From the NCBI GenBank assembly GCA_964535305.1, contig CAZHTF010000008.1:14806-78805 (forward strand): a DNA stretch of 64,000 bases, written 5' to 3'. The stretch is from CAZHTF01 sp964535305 (lineage in GTDB: Bacteria; Planctomycetota; Phycisphaerae; UBA1845; Fen-1342). Positions within the stretch are counted from its first letter, which is position 1; every line of letters starts with the position of its first letter. Position numbers and translations under genes: made by a program. Shown here piece by piece: positions 7,357 to 16,323 of the stretch. The notes under the pieces were generated by a model that was not told where the DNA came from, searched no databases, and was given only the letters and a program-made list of their open reading frames with translations.

Positions 7357-9204
7357 TCAAACTCGATCTAGCAAGTCGCGTTCCTCTTCCGCCTCGGCCC
7401 GGCGCTTCAGCAGGTACGCATAGGCGGCGATGCCCCAATTACGCAACTGCGCGATCACGTAACCGATGATGAAGCCGCCAATGCCGGCCTGCACCAGCCC
7501 GAGCAGCGCGCCCGGCCAGCTCACACTGTAGCCAATCAGGTAGTGACGAAGCAGCCCAAGCGTCTCGCCTGTGCGCGGTCCGCCCTCCAGCAGCAGGAGC
7601 GCCGTCATCACAAAAAGACCGACGCCCAGCACCGTCCCGACCGAAACGCCCAGCGCCACCGGATCCAGCCGCGCGAACACGGTCTCGATGATTTCGTCCG
7701 GCGTCGGCTCTTCCGCGGCGGGCTCGGGCTTCGAGGGCACGCGCGTAGGCGTCAGCCTGTCGCCACTGGTTGCGGCCTTGGGCTTGCGATCTTCCTCGTG
7801 ATACTCCATCTCGGTATTCACCGCCCAGACGTCGAGCTTCTCGCCGACAATGTTGCGGGCAGCGTACACCGCCGTGACCATCGAGTGGTCCTGATTGTTG
7901 TAACGGTGCAGCCCGTTGCGCCCGACGGTCTGGAAATTCTCGAGCGTCTCCAGCCAGCGACGGATGGTCTCGACGTGGCCCTGGTATTCCTGGTCGTAGA
8001 CCGGATACGCCTTGGGCATGCGCACCACGGTGCCGTCCACGATCTCATTGGGCTGAGCCAGGCCGATCTGGGCACACTCGCGAATGCCCAGCTCGATCAG
8101 CCGCTCGTTGGGCCAGCGCCACTCCTCATCTTTGTCCCACAGGAAATATTCGAGCCCCAGCGAGGTGCGCTTTGCATCCGGCACCATGTAGGGGCTCCAG
8201 TTCTTGTAATTCTGCACGCGGCCCATTTTCACTTCGGGCGAGTGAATGTAGATCCAATTGTCCGGGAAAATTTCGTCGCGCTCCGCGATCAGCACCACCG
8301 TCAGATAGTCGCGATACCGCAGCGAATCGGCGGCCTTCAAGACCTCCGGCGGCGGCGGCGGGTCCATCGCCGCAATCATCTCGCGCATCGGCATGCTGGA
8401 GATGAAGTGATCCCCGCCAAACTCGACCCGTTCGCCCCCGTCCTTCACGCCGTAGACTGCCTCGACCCTTCCCGAGCGATGGCGGATGCGATCGACGCGA
8501 ATGCCGCGATGCGTCGGATTGCCGGATTGCGCCAGCAGTTGTTCGCAGCGCTCCCACATCATGCCCGGGCCGAAGCGCGGGTAGTGGAACTGGTCGATCA
8601 GCGTCGTGATGACCTGGCCATCCTTGGTCTTGCCGCCACTCGTCGGAAAGAGCGCGTTGCGGATGGCTTCCTTGAGCGACAGATTTTTGATCCGCTGCGC
8701 CGCCCAGTCAGCCGAGATTTCGGTACAGGGAATGCCCCAGACCTTCTCCGTGTAGGTCTTGAAGAAGATCTGGTACAGGCGATAGCCGAAGCGGTTTGAG
8801 ACCCACTGTTCGAAGGTCGACTCTTCGCGGCTGGGGAAGAACTTCGCCTTGGCGTAGCTCAGGCACACCATCGCCGACTCGACCGGTCCCAGGCCGGTGA
8901 GCGCGTTGATCGCCTTTAGCGGATAGTCGAAGAAGTGACCGCGGTAGTGAATCCGCGACATGCGCGGCCGCAGCAGGAAATCTTCGCCGAGGATTTCGTT
9001 CCAGAGCTGATTGACCAGCTCGACCTTGGAAAAGAAGCGGTGGCCGCCGATGTCGAAGCGGTAGCCGCGGTAGTTGACCGTGCGCGAAATTCCGCCGACG
9101 ATGTCGTCGGATTCGAGCACAGTGGACTTAACGCCAAGCTTGTTCAGCTCAAACGCCGCAGTAAGCCCGGCAGGCCCCGCGCCGATGACGGTCGCTATTG
9201 GCAT
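7357..9204 (-). CDS. FAD-dependent oxidoreductase (UDP-galactopyranose-mutase-like) fused to a membrane module
   Basis: A 615-residue fusion. Residues 1-470 are an FAD oxidoreductase: the dinucleotide-binding motif ATVIGAGPAGLTAAFEL starts at residue 4, followed by GGISRTVNYRGYRFDIGGHR, which resembles UDP-galactopyranose mutases and protoporphyrinogen-oxidase-like enzymes of polysaccharide clusters. GRNGLHRYNNQDHSM near residue 430 is the C-terminal FAD contact of this group. After a Pro/Glu-rich linker (about 478-503), residues 510-600 hold two hydrophobic helices around GGPRTGETLGLLRHY and GYSVSWPGALLG. It is first in the operon, with a 392-base upstream gap that should hold the promoter. 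Either a sugar mutase or another flavin-dependent sugar/lipid modification is possible. Confidence 0.85.
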   Translation of the reverse strand: MPIATVIGAGPAGLTAAFELNKLGVKSTVLESDDIVGGISRTVNYRGYRFDIGGHRFFSKVELVNQLWNEILGEDFLLRPRMSRIHYRGHFFDYPLKAINALTGLGPVESAMVCLSYAKAKFFPSREESTFEQWVSNRFGYRLYQIFFKTYTEKVWGIPCTEISADWAAQRIKNLSLKEAIRNALFPTSGGKTKDGQVITTLIDQFHYPRFGPGMMWERCEQLLAQSGNPTHRGIRVDRIRHRSGRVEAVYGVKDGGERVEFGGDHFISSMPMREMIAAMDPPPPPEVLKAADSLRYRDYLTVVLIAERDEIFPDNWIYIHSPEVKMGRVQNYKNWSPYMVPDAKRTSLGLEYFLWDKDEEWRWPNERLIELGIRECAQIGLAQPNEIVDGTVVRMPKAYPVYDQEYQGHVETIRRWLETLENFQTVGRNGLHRYNNQDHSMVTAVYAARNIVGEKLDVWAVNTEMEYHEEDRKPKAATSGDRLTPTRVPSKPEPAAEEPTPDEIIETVFARLDPVALGVSVGTVLGVGLFVMTALLLLEGGPRTGETLGLLRHYLIGYSVSWPGALLGLVQAGIGGFIIGYVIAQLRNWGIAAYAYLLKRRAEAEEERDLLDRV

Positions 9205-9596
9205 ACTTTTCTTGCTCGCCCCGAACGCCCCGAAACCCGAACGTGCGCAGACTCCGTCCCCGTCAGATACAGCGCTGCCCGCATCCGAGTGCCTCTATCG
9301 ACACCGAAAGTTGCGCACGCTGAACCGATTGGAACGACGCCCGCCGTACCCCAGCATGTTTTTACCCCGGAACCCCCCGCGGGATCAAGCACAACGCGTT
9401 CATAACCCATGAATGCGGCGCTAATTCGGAATGCCGCCAAGACCGGCACATCCTGCGCTGCATTGCAGCGTCGACCCCAAAACGCTAGCGCGCCCCCGCG
9501 CACGAAGCGCAATGCGCGATCCATGCCCCGATCGATCGGCCCACGCCGGTCACGGGCGCGGCCGCCCGAACCCGGTGGCGAACAACGCTCAGCCAG
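9205..9596. other. Intergenic stretch between two minus-strand transcripts
   Basis: This 392-base stretch lies downstream of the class V aminotransferase gene and upstream of the polysaccharide operon. It should carry the end of one transcript and the promoter of the other. I see no convincing hairpin with a T-run and no good -35/-10 pair. The only palindrome noticed is the short CGATCGATCG near 9530. A 109-codon open frame crosses it but has no family signature and no ribosome-binding site. Confidence 0.6.
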
Positions 9597-10916
9597 TCAG
9601 CTCAGGCCATTGGCCAGGACGCGCTCGATCGCGACGCAGAAGCGGTCAATCTCGTCAAGCGTAGTGTAGACGTTCGGCGTCACGCGCACGCCCTGCACGT
9701 TCTGCGTCGCGATCGGCACGACAAAGATGCGGTCCTTGGCCCAGAGCTCCTCGGTCAGCTTCACAGGGTCGACATCACGGATGCCGAAGGTTGTGAGCGC
9801 GCACGAATGCTCCGGCGCGAGATTGCAGAAGAACCTGACGCGCGGGTCGCTCGCCAGCCGCCTGGCCCAGCGATCTCGCAGGGCCCGCAACCGACGCTCC
9901 TTGCGCTCCGCGCCGATCGCCTCGTAGAACATGAGCGCTTCAGCGATCGCGAGGCGGGTGGCGGCCGGGTGCGTGCCGATTTCTTCAAACTTGCGGATGT
10001 CGTTGCGCATTTCCTCGGGCGCGGCCATCAGCGGCCAGAGCGAAGCGATCCGCGATTCGCGCACGCTCAGAAAGCCGCTACCTAGTGGTGCGGTGAGCCA
10101 CTTGTGCAGGCTGGTGCCGTAATAGTCACATTCCAGATCGTCGCGCTTGAATGCCAAGTGTGCGAAAGCGTGTGCCCCGTCGACGATCACGGGAATGTTG
10201 CGGGCGGCGCCAAGGCGGCAGATCGCGCGCACCGGGAAAATCTGCCCGGTCAGAAAGCACACATGCGAGCAGAGAATCAGGCGCGTCTGATCACTGATGG
10301 CGTTCTCGAAGCACGCGGCGAGTTCGGCCAGGTCTGCGACTGGCGCAGGGACGGGCACTTCGCGCAGCACGATTCCCTCGCGCGCGGCCCGCTGCTTGCA
10401 AGTCGTGAGCATGCGCGGGTAATCGAGCTGCGTGGTCAGGATTTCGTCGCCCGCTTTCAGGTCAATGCCCAGCAGGCAGGTCTCCAGCGCTTCACTCGCG
10501 TTTCGCGTGATCGCGATCTCGGTCGGTTTGCAGCCGAAGGTCGTTGCCAGGTTCGCGCGCACGGTGGGGACTTGTAGATCCTGAACCTGCCAGAGATTTC
10601 GTGCGGGCAGCGTGTTGGCGAATTCCAGATGCCGCCGCTGCGCCTCGATCACCACGCGTGGCGCCGGGCTGACGCCACCGTTGTTCAGATTGATGACGCT
10701 GCGATCGACGGCGAAGGCCTGCTGAATGTCGAACCAGAAGTCCTCGTCTTCGGCGAGCTGCACCGGGCCGCGCGAGCCGGCTCGCTCGGCGGCACTCTGC
10801 GCGCGGGCCAGCGCGTCGTCGCGGAACGCCGCCAGCGCCACGCCGCCGGCGGCAAGGCGACGCAGCAGTTCTCGACGCGAAAGATTGCCGACCGGGCTGA
10901 AGTTTGGGCTGGCCAT
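9597..10916 (-). CDS. Class V aminotransferase-fold PLP enzyme with Tat-type signal
   Basis: A 439-residue PLP enzyme of the class V aminotransferase/cysteine desulfurase/isopenicillin-N-epimerase-like group. VIVDGAHAFAH (243-253) carries the Asp and His that contact the PLP ring, and YYGTSLHKWLTAPLG contains the Schiff-base lysine K272. The N-terminus has SRRELL at residues 13-18 followed by the hydrophobic GGVALAAF, which fits a twin-arginine signal. Export would be via Tat as a folded holoenzyme, and a tatC gene lies in this window. Proteins of this kind in planctomycetes and proteobacteria are annotated as epimerases or lyases, and the reaction is not assignable here. No operon partner is evident. 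Confidence 0.88.
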   Translation of the reverse strand: MASPNFSPVGNLSRRELLRRLAAGGVALAAFRDDALARAQSAAERAGSRGPVQLAEDEDFWFDIQQAFAVDRSVINLNNGGVSPAPRVVIEAQRRHLEFANTLPARNLWQVQDLQVPTVRANLATTFGCKPTEIAITRNASEALETCLLGIDLKAGDEILTTQLDYPRMLTTCKQRAAREGIVLREVPVPAPVADLAELAACFENAISDQTRLILCSHVCFLTGQIFPVRAICRLGAARNIPVIVDGAHAFAHLAFKRDDLECDYYGTSLHKWLTAPLGSGFLSVRESRIASLWPLMAAPEEMRNDIRKFEEIGTHPAATRLAIAEALMFYEAIGAERKERRLRALRDRWARRLASDPRVRFFCNLAPEHSCALTTFGIRDVDPVKLTEELWAKDRIFVVPIATQNVQGVRVTPNVYTTLDEIDRFCVAIERVLANGLS

Positions 10917-11089
10917 GCCGCGGCTCCGAGGAGTTGACGTTTGATGTCCGTCTCTCTACCGCGTGGCGGAATCGATCGCAACCAAATCTGTACGCAGCGC
11001 GTCGATCGCGCGGTCAAGACGAAGTGACAGATCGATCTGGGCAAAGCCGCGGAGCGACCTGCCACCAATTGTCTGCGACGAACGCCGCA

Positions 11090-12247
11090 TTACGGGCAGA
11101 CCGCGCCCCAATTTCCCAAGACGATCCCCAGGTCGGGTTCGCTGGTCAGCAGGTCGCCATTCAGATCGCCGCAAGGGGCTGTCAGCCAGCAGCTTAATAG
11201 AATACCCAAGTCGGATTCGTTCACCTTGCAGTCGGAATTCAGGTCGCCCGGGAGCGACACAATCTCAAGCAGAACGCGATCCGGCAGGTAGCGGACTATC
11301 CAGCTTCTCCCGGATCCGAGATTTGGTACCGCACTGCTGCTGAACTGACCGAGCACAATTGGTGCTGTCAGGATCACGAGGCTGGTCCCCAGCAGCGGGG
11401 GCGGCGGGCTTAGCAGGGACACGCGCAGCGTGCCGTCGAGCATGGCGACATTCGCGACAGACAGACGATCGTGCTGCACGACGGGCAGCGACGCGTCCAG
11501 CTCGATCTGGAGCTCCGCAGTCGGAAGCTGTGCGTATTGCTGCGCGATGAATAGTCCGCCGGCCGCCAGCCGCCCGCCGGGCACGACTCGGCCTGCGTTG
11601 TTTTGCACGGGCGCGAGGATTTGCCCGCCGCCGCGCAGTTCGCCGCCGGTGCAGAGGTCGACCAGCAGCGCGCCGAGAATGGAGCCGAGTTCCACGTCGA
11701 GTTCTGCGATCGCGTCGGGGCGGTTTGGGTCGGGGCACACGTTAACGACTCCAATGATCTCGACGCTGGTCGAATTGAACGCCCGCACCGTGCCGCCGCT
11801 GATCAGCAGCGCGTTGGTCTGGAGATTGGTGGCGTCCAGTTCGAGCAGCGCGTTGCTGCCGGGCAGCACCTCGATGCCGCCCATTGTGGCGCTGGAAGTG
11901 CGAATGCGGACGGTTCCGCCAAAGGCCCGGAGTTGTGTCGTGACGACGAAGATCGAGCCGAGCACTTCGAGCTGTCCGCGCACGTCAAGCCGGTTGACGG
12001 TCGCGTCACCCAGCAGCGTGCAGAGCGGCGTCGCGAGCGGAATCAGCACGTCATCGCTGGGTAGCGGCGTGCGGTTCTGATCCCAGTTTCCCGGTGTGGT
12101 CCACAGGCCCGTGCCAGCTGCACCGCTCCAGATGATCGTCTGGGCGGCGGCAGGCGCGGCGAAAGTCAGCAGCAGCGTCGCGATCAAGCAGAATCGTGCG
12201 TACAGGCTCGGCAGCGAAGCGCATGCGTTCGTTCGGCTCGTGCACAT
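11090..12247 (-). CDS. Exported protein with dockerin-like C-terminal tail
   Basis: About 385 residues from the ATG at 12247; the alternative ATG at 12268 adds seven. A signal peptide (FCLIATLLLTFAAPAAAQT) precedes WSGAAGTGLWTTPGNW, a motif seen at the start of many planctomycete and autotransporter-like surface proteins. A beta-strand-rich middle (repeated short V/L-rich segments with Gly turns) suggests a beta-helix or adhesin-like fold. The C-terminus has two calcium-loop-like repeats, GDLNSDCKVNESDLGILL and GDLNGDLLTSEPDLGIVL, each followed by a W-containing strand, and ends in Cys-Pro. The same tail is found in the protein at 16324-17280. It is probably a cell-surface protein; no enzyme motif was seen. 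Confidence 0.8.
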   Translation of the reverse strand: MCTSRTNACASLPSLYARFCLIATLLLTFAAPAAAQTIIWSGAAGTGLWTTPGNWDQNRTPLPSDDVLIPLATPLCTLLGDATVNRLDVRGQLEVLGSIFVVTTQLRAFGGTVRIRTSSATMGGIEVLPGSNALLELDATNLQTNALLISGGTVRAFNSTSVEIIGVVNVCPDPNRPDAIAELDVELGSILGALLVDLCTGGELRGGGQILAPVQNNAGRVVPGGRLAAGGLFIAQQYAQLPTAELQIELDASLPVVQHDRLSVANVAMLDGTLRVSLLSPPPPLLGTSLVILTAPIVLGQFSSSAVPNLGSGRSWIVRYLPDRVLLEIVSLPGDLNSDCKVNESDLGILLSCWLTAPCGDLNGDLLTSEPDLGIVLGNWGAVCP

Positions 12248-12292
12248 GGAAAACTCCCCAATCGGCACGCCGAGCAGCCCAAACAGAGCGGC

Positions 12293-13774
12293 TCAGCGCG
12301 ACACCCACCATTCACGCGCACCCGGGAAATACCCCACCGGCCCACGCGGACCGAACTCCATCCCGCGCACCCGACGCGAAAAAACCCACAGTGCCGGCTT
12401 GCTCCACAAGAACAGGCACGGTTGATCCTGTTGCAGCAGCGACTCAATCTCGCGCAACGCCGCGGCCCGTTGCGGCGTTTTTTCTGATCTTTGTAGCGTA
12501 TCAAACAGGCCGTCCAGGCGCGCATTCGAATAGCCACCGAAATTGCGGGCCGCATCCGTGCCCCAATGGGCCCAGTGCTCCGCCGGCGTCGGCGCCACCA
12601 CCAGCGACCGGGCGGCGGCCTCAAACTCGCCGGCGGCGAGCCGCGCCTGAAGCTCGCGAAAGCCCAGCAACTCGATCTCGGACCCCACGCCGACGCGTGC
12701 CCAGGACTCCTGCAGCGCAAGCGCCACCGGCAGGAAGCTGCGTGCCTCGCGCGGGATCGCCAAACGCAGCCGCAGTTGCCGTCCGTCGCGCTCGCGGATC
12801 GCGCCGCGCTGGCTGCTGCGCCAGCCTGCCTCGTCCAGTAGCGCGTTGGCCCGCGCAGCGTCGAACGCCGGCGGCGGGTTCGCATCTTCCACAGCGCTGG
12901 CCCACGGCGCGCCGCCGCTCGTGCCTTTGAAGGGCGGGAACAGCTCGCCGAAGCGCTGCTTTCGCAGCGTCTCGAGATCGACGGCCAGTGCAAGCGCCTG
13001 CCGCACGCGCACTTCGCTGAGCGGCTCGAAGCGTAGATTCCAGGCGATGTAATCGAACTGCGCCCGCGGCGCGGCGATTTTCCGCAGGTGCGAGAAGGCC
13101 GGGCCGTTCACGTCCCAGCGAAACTGGTTGGCCGAGAGCTCCATTTCGTCAGCGCCGCCCGGCGCCAGCAGCGCCTCGATCCGCGCCGCAGCGTCGGGTA
13201 CGTAGCGAAACTCGACCCGCGCGATGTACGGCTTTCGGCCGCTGTACGCCTCCCAGCGCGCCAGCACGACGCGCTGCGCATCGACCTCTTCGATCCGATA
13301 CGGTCCGTTTCCGATCGGCCGGCGCCTCAGCTCCGCCTCAAAATCTTCCGGTGCGACGCCCGCCGCGCGGTGCCGTGGCAGAATCGGGAATGTCAGCTCG
13401 CGCAGCGGTGCAGCACTCCGCTCGCGCAGATGAAACACCAGCGTCTGCGCATCCACGGCCTGGATCCCCGCCAGCAGCGTCTGATCCGCCTGCAATCCTT
13501 CCCACGAGAACGACACGTCCTCACTCGTGAACGGCATGCCATCGTGCCAGCTCAGCCCGGGCCGCAGCCGCACCGTCCAGGTCAGTCCGTCGTCGTCTGA
13601 ATTAACCTGCGCGACCACGTTCGGGTTCGGGATGATTTCCAGCGCGCGGTCGACGACGAAAAGCGGATCGAAGATCAGCTCGCTGACGAAGCTCTCGTAC
13701 GACGCCGGCTCGCGCGGATCGAGCGAGCCGCGCTGCGTCGGCAGGATTCGCACGATCGAAGCCTGCTCATCCAC
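12293..13774 (-). CDS. Peptide/oligosaccharide-binding domain (SBP family 5), in frame with the kinase gene
   Basis: From the GTG at 13774 the frame encodes about 493 residues of the extracellular solute-binding family 5 (DppA/OppA type): WTVRLRPGLSWHDGMPFTSE is the hallmark N-terminal motif, and VRQALALAVDLETL matches the conserved mid-domain helix. It has no signal peptide, and no ABC permease gene is adjacent, both odd for a binding protein. Reading upstream, the frame stays open for 29 codons without an ATG until the TAG at 13862-13864 that ends the kinase gene, which is in the same frame. The start given is therefore nominal. I infer it is the extracytoplasmic part of a receptor kinase, separated by one amber codon. 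Confidence 0.8.
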   Translation of the reverse strand: MDEQASIVRILPTQRGSLDPREPASYESFVSELIFDPLFVVDRALEIIPNPNVVAQVNSDDDGLTWTVRLRPGLSWHDGMPFTSEDVSFSWEGLQADQTLLAGIQAVDAQTLVFHLRERSAAPLRELTFPILPRHRAAGVAPEDFEAELRRRPIGNGPYRIEEVDAQRVVLARWEAYSGRKPYIARVEFRYVPDAAARIEALLAPGGADEMELSANQFRWDVNGPAFSHLRKIAAPRAQFDYIAWNLRFEPLSEVRVRQALALAVDLETLRKQRFGELFPPFKGTSGGAPWASAVEDANPPPAFDAARANALLDEAGWRSSQRGAIRERDGRQLRLRLAIPREARSFLPVALALQESWARVGVGSEIELLGFRELQARLAAGEFEAAARSLVVAPTPAEHWAHWGTDAARNFGGYSNARLDGLFDTLQRSEKTPQRAAALREIESLLQQDQPCLFLWSKPALWVFSRRVRGMEFGPRGPVGYFPGAREWWVSR

Positions 13775-13861
13775 GTCCGCAAGGGCCGCCTCGGGCGTAT
13801 CGCGCAGCGGCGGGGCAGCCAGCAGCGGATCTTGATCCAGCCTGTAGATCGCGGCGCCGGC

Positions 13862-13864
13862 CTA
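13862..13864 (-). other. In-frame amber codon between kinase and solute-binding domains
   Basis: This TAG closes the kinase frame. The next 29 codons up to the GTG at 13774 and the whole solute-binding domain lie in the same frame without another stop. The residues after the TAG (AGAAIYRLDQDPLLAAPPLR) look like ordinary protein. It may be a nonsense mutation, an assembly error or a read-through site. Confidence 0.7.
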
Positions 13865-15466
13865 GCGCGGCGCCGCGCCGCCGATTCCCGCGCTGCGGCC
13901 GGATGCCGCGCTCGCAGCGGCGGCCGAAAGCAGCAGGCGGTCGGCCTCCTGGTCGCGCCCGCTCAACAGCAGCAGATCGAGCTGCGCCCAGTGCGCCGCG
14001 GAGCCGGCGCCGGTCACGCGCGCTGCCCGCTCGAAGTCTCGCAGCGCCGCGTCGACCCGCGCAGCGCGCAGCGGCGGCGCTAGCGAGAGCGCCTCGCGCG
14101 CCGCCAAGACGCCGCGCAGCAGCAGCGGCGTGGGCGCATCGGGCGAATGGCGCAGCGCTTGTTCGAGCAGTTCGGCGGCGCGCGGCTGCTGCCCCGGCTG
14201 CGCAAGCAGGTGCACGACCTCGCCGGTGATTCGCTGCACGGCTTGAGCCGCGCCGAGCCGCGCGCTCTGCCAGATCCAGCCGAGCAGCGCCACAAGCAAG
14301 CACGCCGCGCCGCTCCCGGCGACCCAGCGCAGCCGATGCTTTCGCAGCGATTTCCGCAAGCGGTAGAGCCGGTTGTCGCCGCGGGCCTGCAGCGGCTCGC
14401 CGTTCAGAAAGCGCTGCATGTCGGACCCGAGCGCGCCGGCGTCGCGATAGCGCCGCGGCGGCTCCTTCTGCAGACAGGTCAGCACGATCGTGTCCAGCTC
14501 GTGCGAGAGCTTCAAATGAGTTGAATGTTCGCGCCGCGCCAGCCAGCGCGAGCCGCTCCACCACGCCGAGCCATGCCGCGAATGCGCCGCGGTCTGCACA
14601 CCGTCGCTGTTGCCGGCCGCGTCGCCAGCAGCGGACGACGCGCGCAGCCCGCTGCGCCGCACGCGGCTGGGCGGCGCCGGATCGTGCTGCAGTATGGCCT
14701 GCAGAACCTCGTGCGGACGGCCATCGACCGGGTACGGCGGGGCGCCCGCCAGCAGCCGATACAGCATCACACCCAGCGAGTACACGTCCGTGCGCGCGTC
14801 GATCTGCGCGGCGTCGCCACGGGCCTGCTCCGGGCTCATGTACGCTAGCGTTCCGAGCACCTGCCCGGTTGCGGAGAGTTGCGTGTGCTCCTGGTGGAGC
14901 TGCGCCTTGGCCAGGCCGAAATCCAGCAAACGCGGCGAGCCTTCGCTGTCGACCAGGATGTTCGTGGGTTTGAGGTCGCGATGCACGACACCGCGATCAT
15001 GCGCGTAGCTCATCGCGTCGCAGACGCTGCAGAACAGTCGCAATACGCCGGCGTCATCAAGCCGGCTTTGCCGCGCGTACTCGTCCAGCGGCACGCCGCG
15101 CACGTAGTCCATCACGCAGAAGCGCCGGCCGTCCGGCGTGACGCCCGAATCAAACACTGTCACGATGTTCGGATGCCGCAGATGCGCGACCAGCTCGATC
15201 TCGCGCTCAAAGCGGCGGAGCGCGGCTGGGTCTGCGTGGCTGCTGTCTAGCAGCAGCTTCACCGCCACCTGCCGCTGCGTCGAGCGCTGCAGCGCGCGGT
15301 AGACCACGCCTTGGCCGCCGCGGCTGAGCTCTTCGAGCAGTTCGTAGCCTGGGAGCGTGGGTGCGGTGCGCGCGAGCGGTGCTGTCGGCGTGGCGATCAG
15401 CCGGGCTTCAAGCAGCGCGGCCTGGATCAACTCGCGCTCGCGGATTGAAGTCGGGGCAGAGCTCAT
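13862..15466 (-). CDS. Transmembrane Ser/Thr protein kinase (PknB type) with TPR-like extracytoplasmic part
   Basis: Read from the ATG at 15466 (another is at 15484; residues below are numbered from that one). The kinase domain spans about 47-360: glycine loop LSRGGQGVVY (53-62), VAVK with K76, catalytic HRDLKPTN (168-175), DFG (188-190), and SPE (217-219). A low-complexity insert occupies about 275-320. One membrane helix follows at about 387-404 (VAGSGAACLLVALLGWIW), then a helical TPR-like region to 540. The frame ends at TAG 13862-13864, after which the same frame continues into a solute-binding domain. Directly upstream is an ECF sigma factor, the ECF-kinase pairing known from planctomycetes. 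The kinase probably signals to that sigma factor. Confidence 0.92.
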   Translation of the reverse strand: MSSAPTSIRERELIQAALLEARLIATPTAPLARTAPTLPGYELLEELSRGGQGVVYRALQRSTQRQVAVKLLLDSSHADPAALRRFEREIELVAHLRHPNIVTVFDSGVTPDGRRFCVMDYVRGVPLDEYARQSRLDDAGVLRLFCSVCDAMSYAHDRGVVHRDLKPTNILVDSEGSPRLLDFGLAKAQLHQEHTQLSATGQVLGTLAYMSPEQARGDAAQIDARTDVYSLGVMLYRLLAGAPPYPVDGRPHEVLQAILQHDPAPPSRVRRSGLRASSAAGDAAGNSDGVQTAAHSRHGSAWWSGSRWLARREHSTHLKLSHELDTIVLTCLQKEPPRRYRDAGALGSDMQRFLNGEPLQARGDNRLYRLRKSLRKHRLRWVAGSGAACLLVALLGWIWQSARLGAAQAVQRITGEVVHLLAQPGQQPRAAELLEQALRHSPDAPTPLLLRGVLAAREALSLAPPLRAARVDAALRDFERAARVTGAGSAAHWAQLDLLLLSGRDQEADRLLLSAAAASAASGRSAGIGGAAPR

Positions 15467-15525
15467 TCGGTCACCATTGCACACTCACGCTGTCACGCGC
15501 ATTTCGCGGAAGGCAGCCGCCTGGC

Positions 15526-16149
15526 TCACGCGCTGCCGCTGAGAAATTGCGACGCGCGTCCGAGTTGCTGGCGCAGCAGCTCGAGCCCGCGGGCGCGCAG
15601 CATGTAGGTCGCGCCGACGCTGCGGCCCACCGCCGCCGCGACGCGTTCCACCGGCTGTTGCTCGATGTCGTACATTCGCACGACCAGGGCCTGGATGGCC
15701 GGCAACGCATTCAGGGCCGCTTCCAGGGCGGCGCGCGCCTCGCTGCGCCGCAGACCCAGGCTGGGTGAGCTGCCGTCTGCGGCGAGCCGTTCACACAGCG
15801 CGGTGCAGGACTGCTCGTAATCCGCGGGCCGCAGGGCCTGTCTCTGGCCGCCGCGCTTCTCGGCTTCGAGCATGCGCAGCACGTCGATCAGGTTGCGCTT
15901 GGCGAGCGTGGTCAGCCAGGTGGCGAACGCGGCTCTGCCGAGCGGGTCGAAGCGCTGGATGCTCAGAAATGCGTCGACCCAGGTCTGCTGCAAGACGTCA
16001 TCGACAGTCAGCAGCGCCTGCCAGCGGGCGGGAATCGCGTCGGCCAGCACGCCACGGACGACACTCGCGTGCTGTTCCAGGAGTTGCGCCAGCGCCGCCT
16101 GGTCGCCGGCGATGGCGGCCCGCAGCAGTGCTGGGTCGCTCTCAGCCAT
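15526..16149 (-). CDS. ECF-family RNA polymerase sigma factor
   Basis: About 207 residues from the ATG at 16149; a TTG at 16176 would add nine. Region 2 includes DDVLQQTWVDAFLSIQRFD and FATWLTTLAKRNLIDVLR, and region 4 ends VAAAVGRSVGATYMLRARGL, the DNA-binding helix-turn-helix for the -35 element. An AGGTG ribosome-binding site sits upstream of the ATG. Between the two regions is a longer linker than in ECFs such as RpoE, as in the kinase-linked ECF groups of planctomycetes. It precedes the kinase gene by about 60 bp in the same direction. No anti-sigma factor is encoded nearby, which fits activation by phosphorylation rather than by an anti-sigma factor. Confidence 0.88.
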   Translation of the reverse strand: MAESDPALLRAAIAGDQAALAQLLEQHASVVRGVLADAIPARWQALLTVDDVLQQTWVDAFLSIQRFDPLGRAAFATWLTTLAKRNLIDVLRMLEAEKRGGQRQALRPADYEQSCTALCERLAADGSSPSLGLRRSEARAALEAALNALPAIQALVVRMYDIEQQPVERVAAAVGRSVGATYMLRARGLELLRQQLGRASQFLSGSA

Positions 16150-16323
16150 CTCGAACACCTGCGCGTGTTGATTCAATTCAAATCATACTCAATCGCCCAG
16201 TGAAATTCGCTCGGCAATTCGCGTGAGTGTTGCGGCGGACACACGCGGAACATTCAAGACGTGATTGGATCCGAGCGTAACCGGGTCGCACGTCTTATGG
16301 GCCTTAGACAAGGGGCAAAGAGC

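Noticed and set aside
9195..9524. 109-codon minus-strand frame upstream of the FAD oxidoreductase
   Set aside because: No ribosome-binding site, no motif, and it overlaps the start of the real gene; probably part of the promoter region.
13767..14564. 265-codon minus-strand frame overlapping the kinase tail
   Set aside because: Second frame of the kinase gene, Arg/Ala-rich, no motif. It does not bridge the amber codon; the bridging frame is the kinase frame itself.
16182..16217. Possible sigma promoter TATGAT with TTGCCG upstream of the ECF gene
   Set aside because: The spacer would be 24 bases, far beyond the 16-18 used by sigma-70, so I did not call it.
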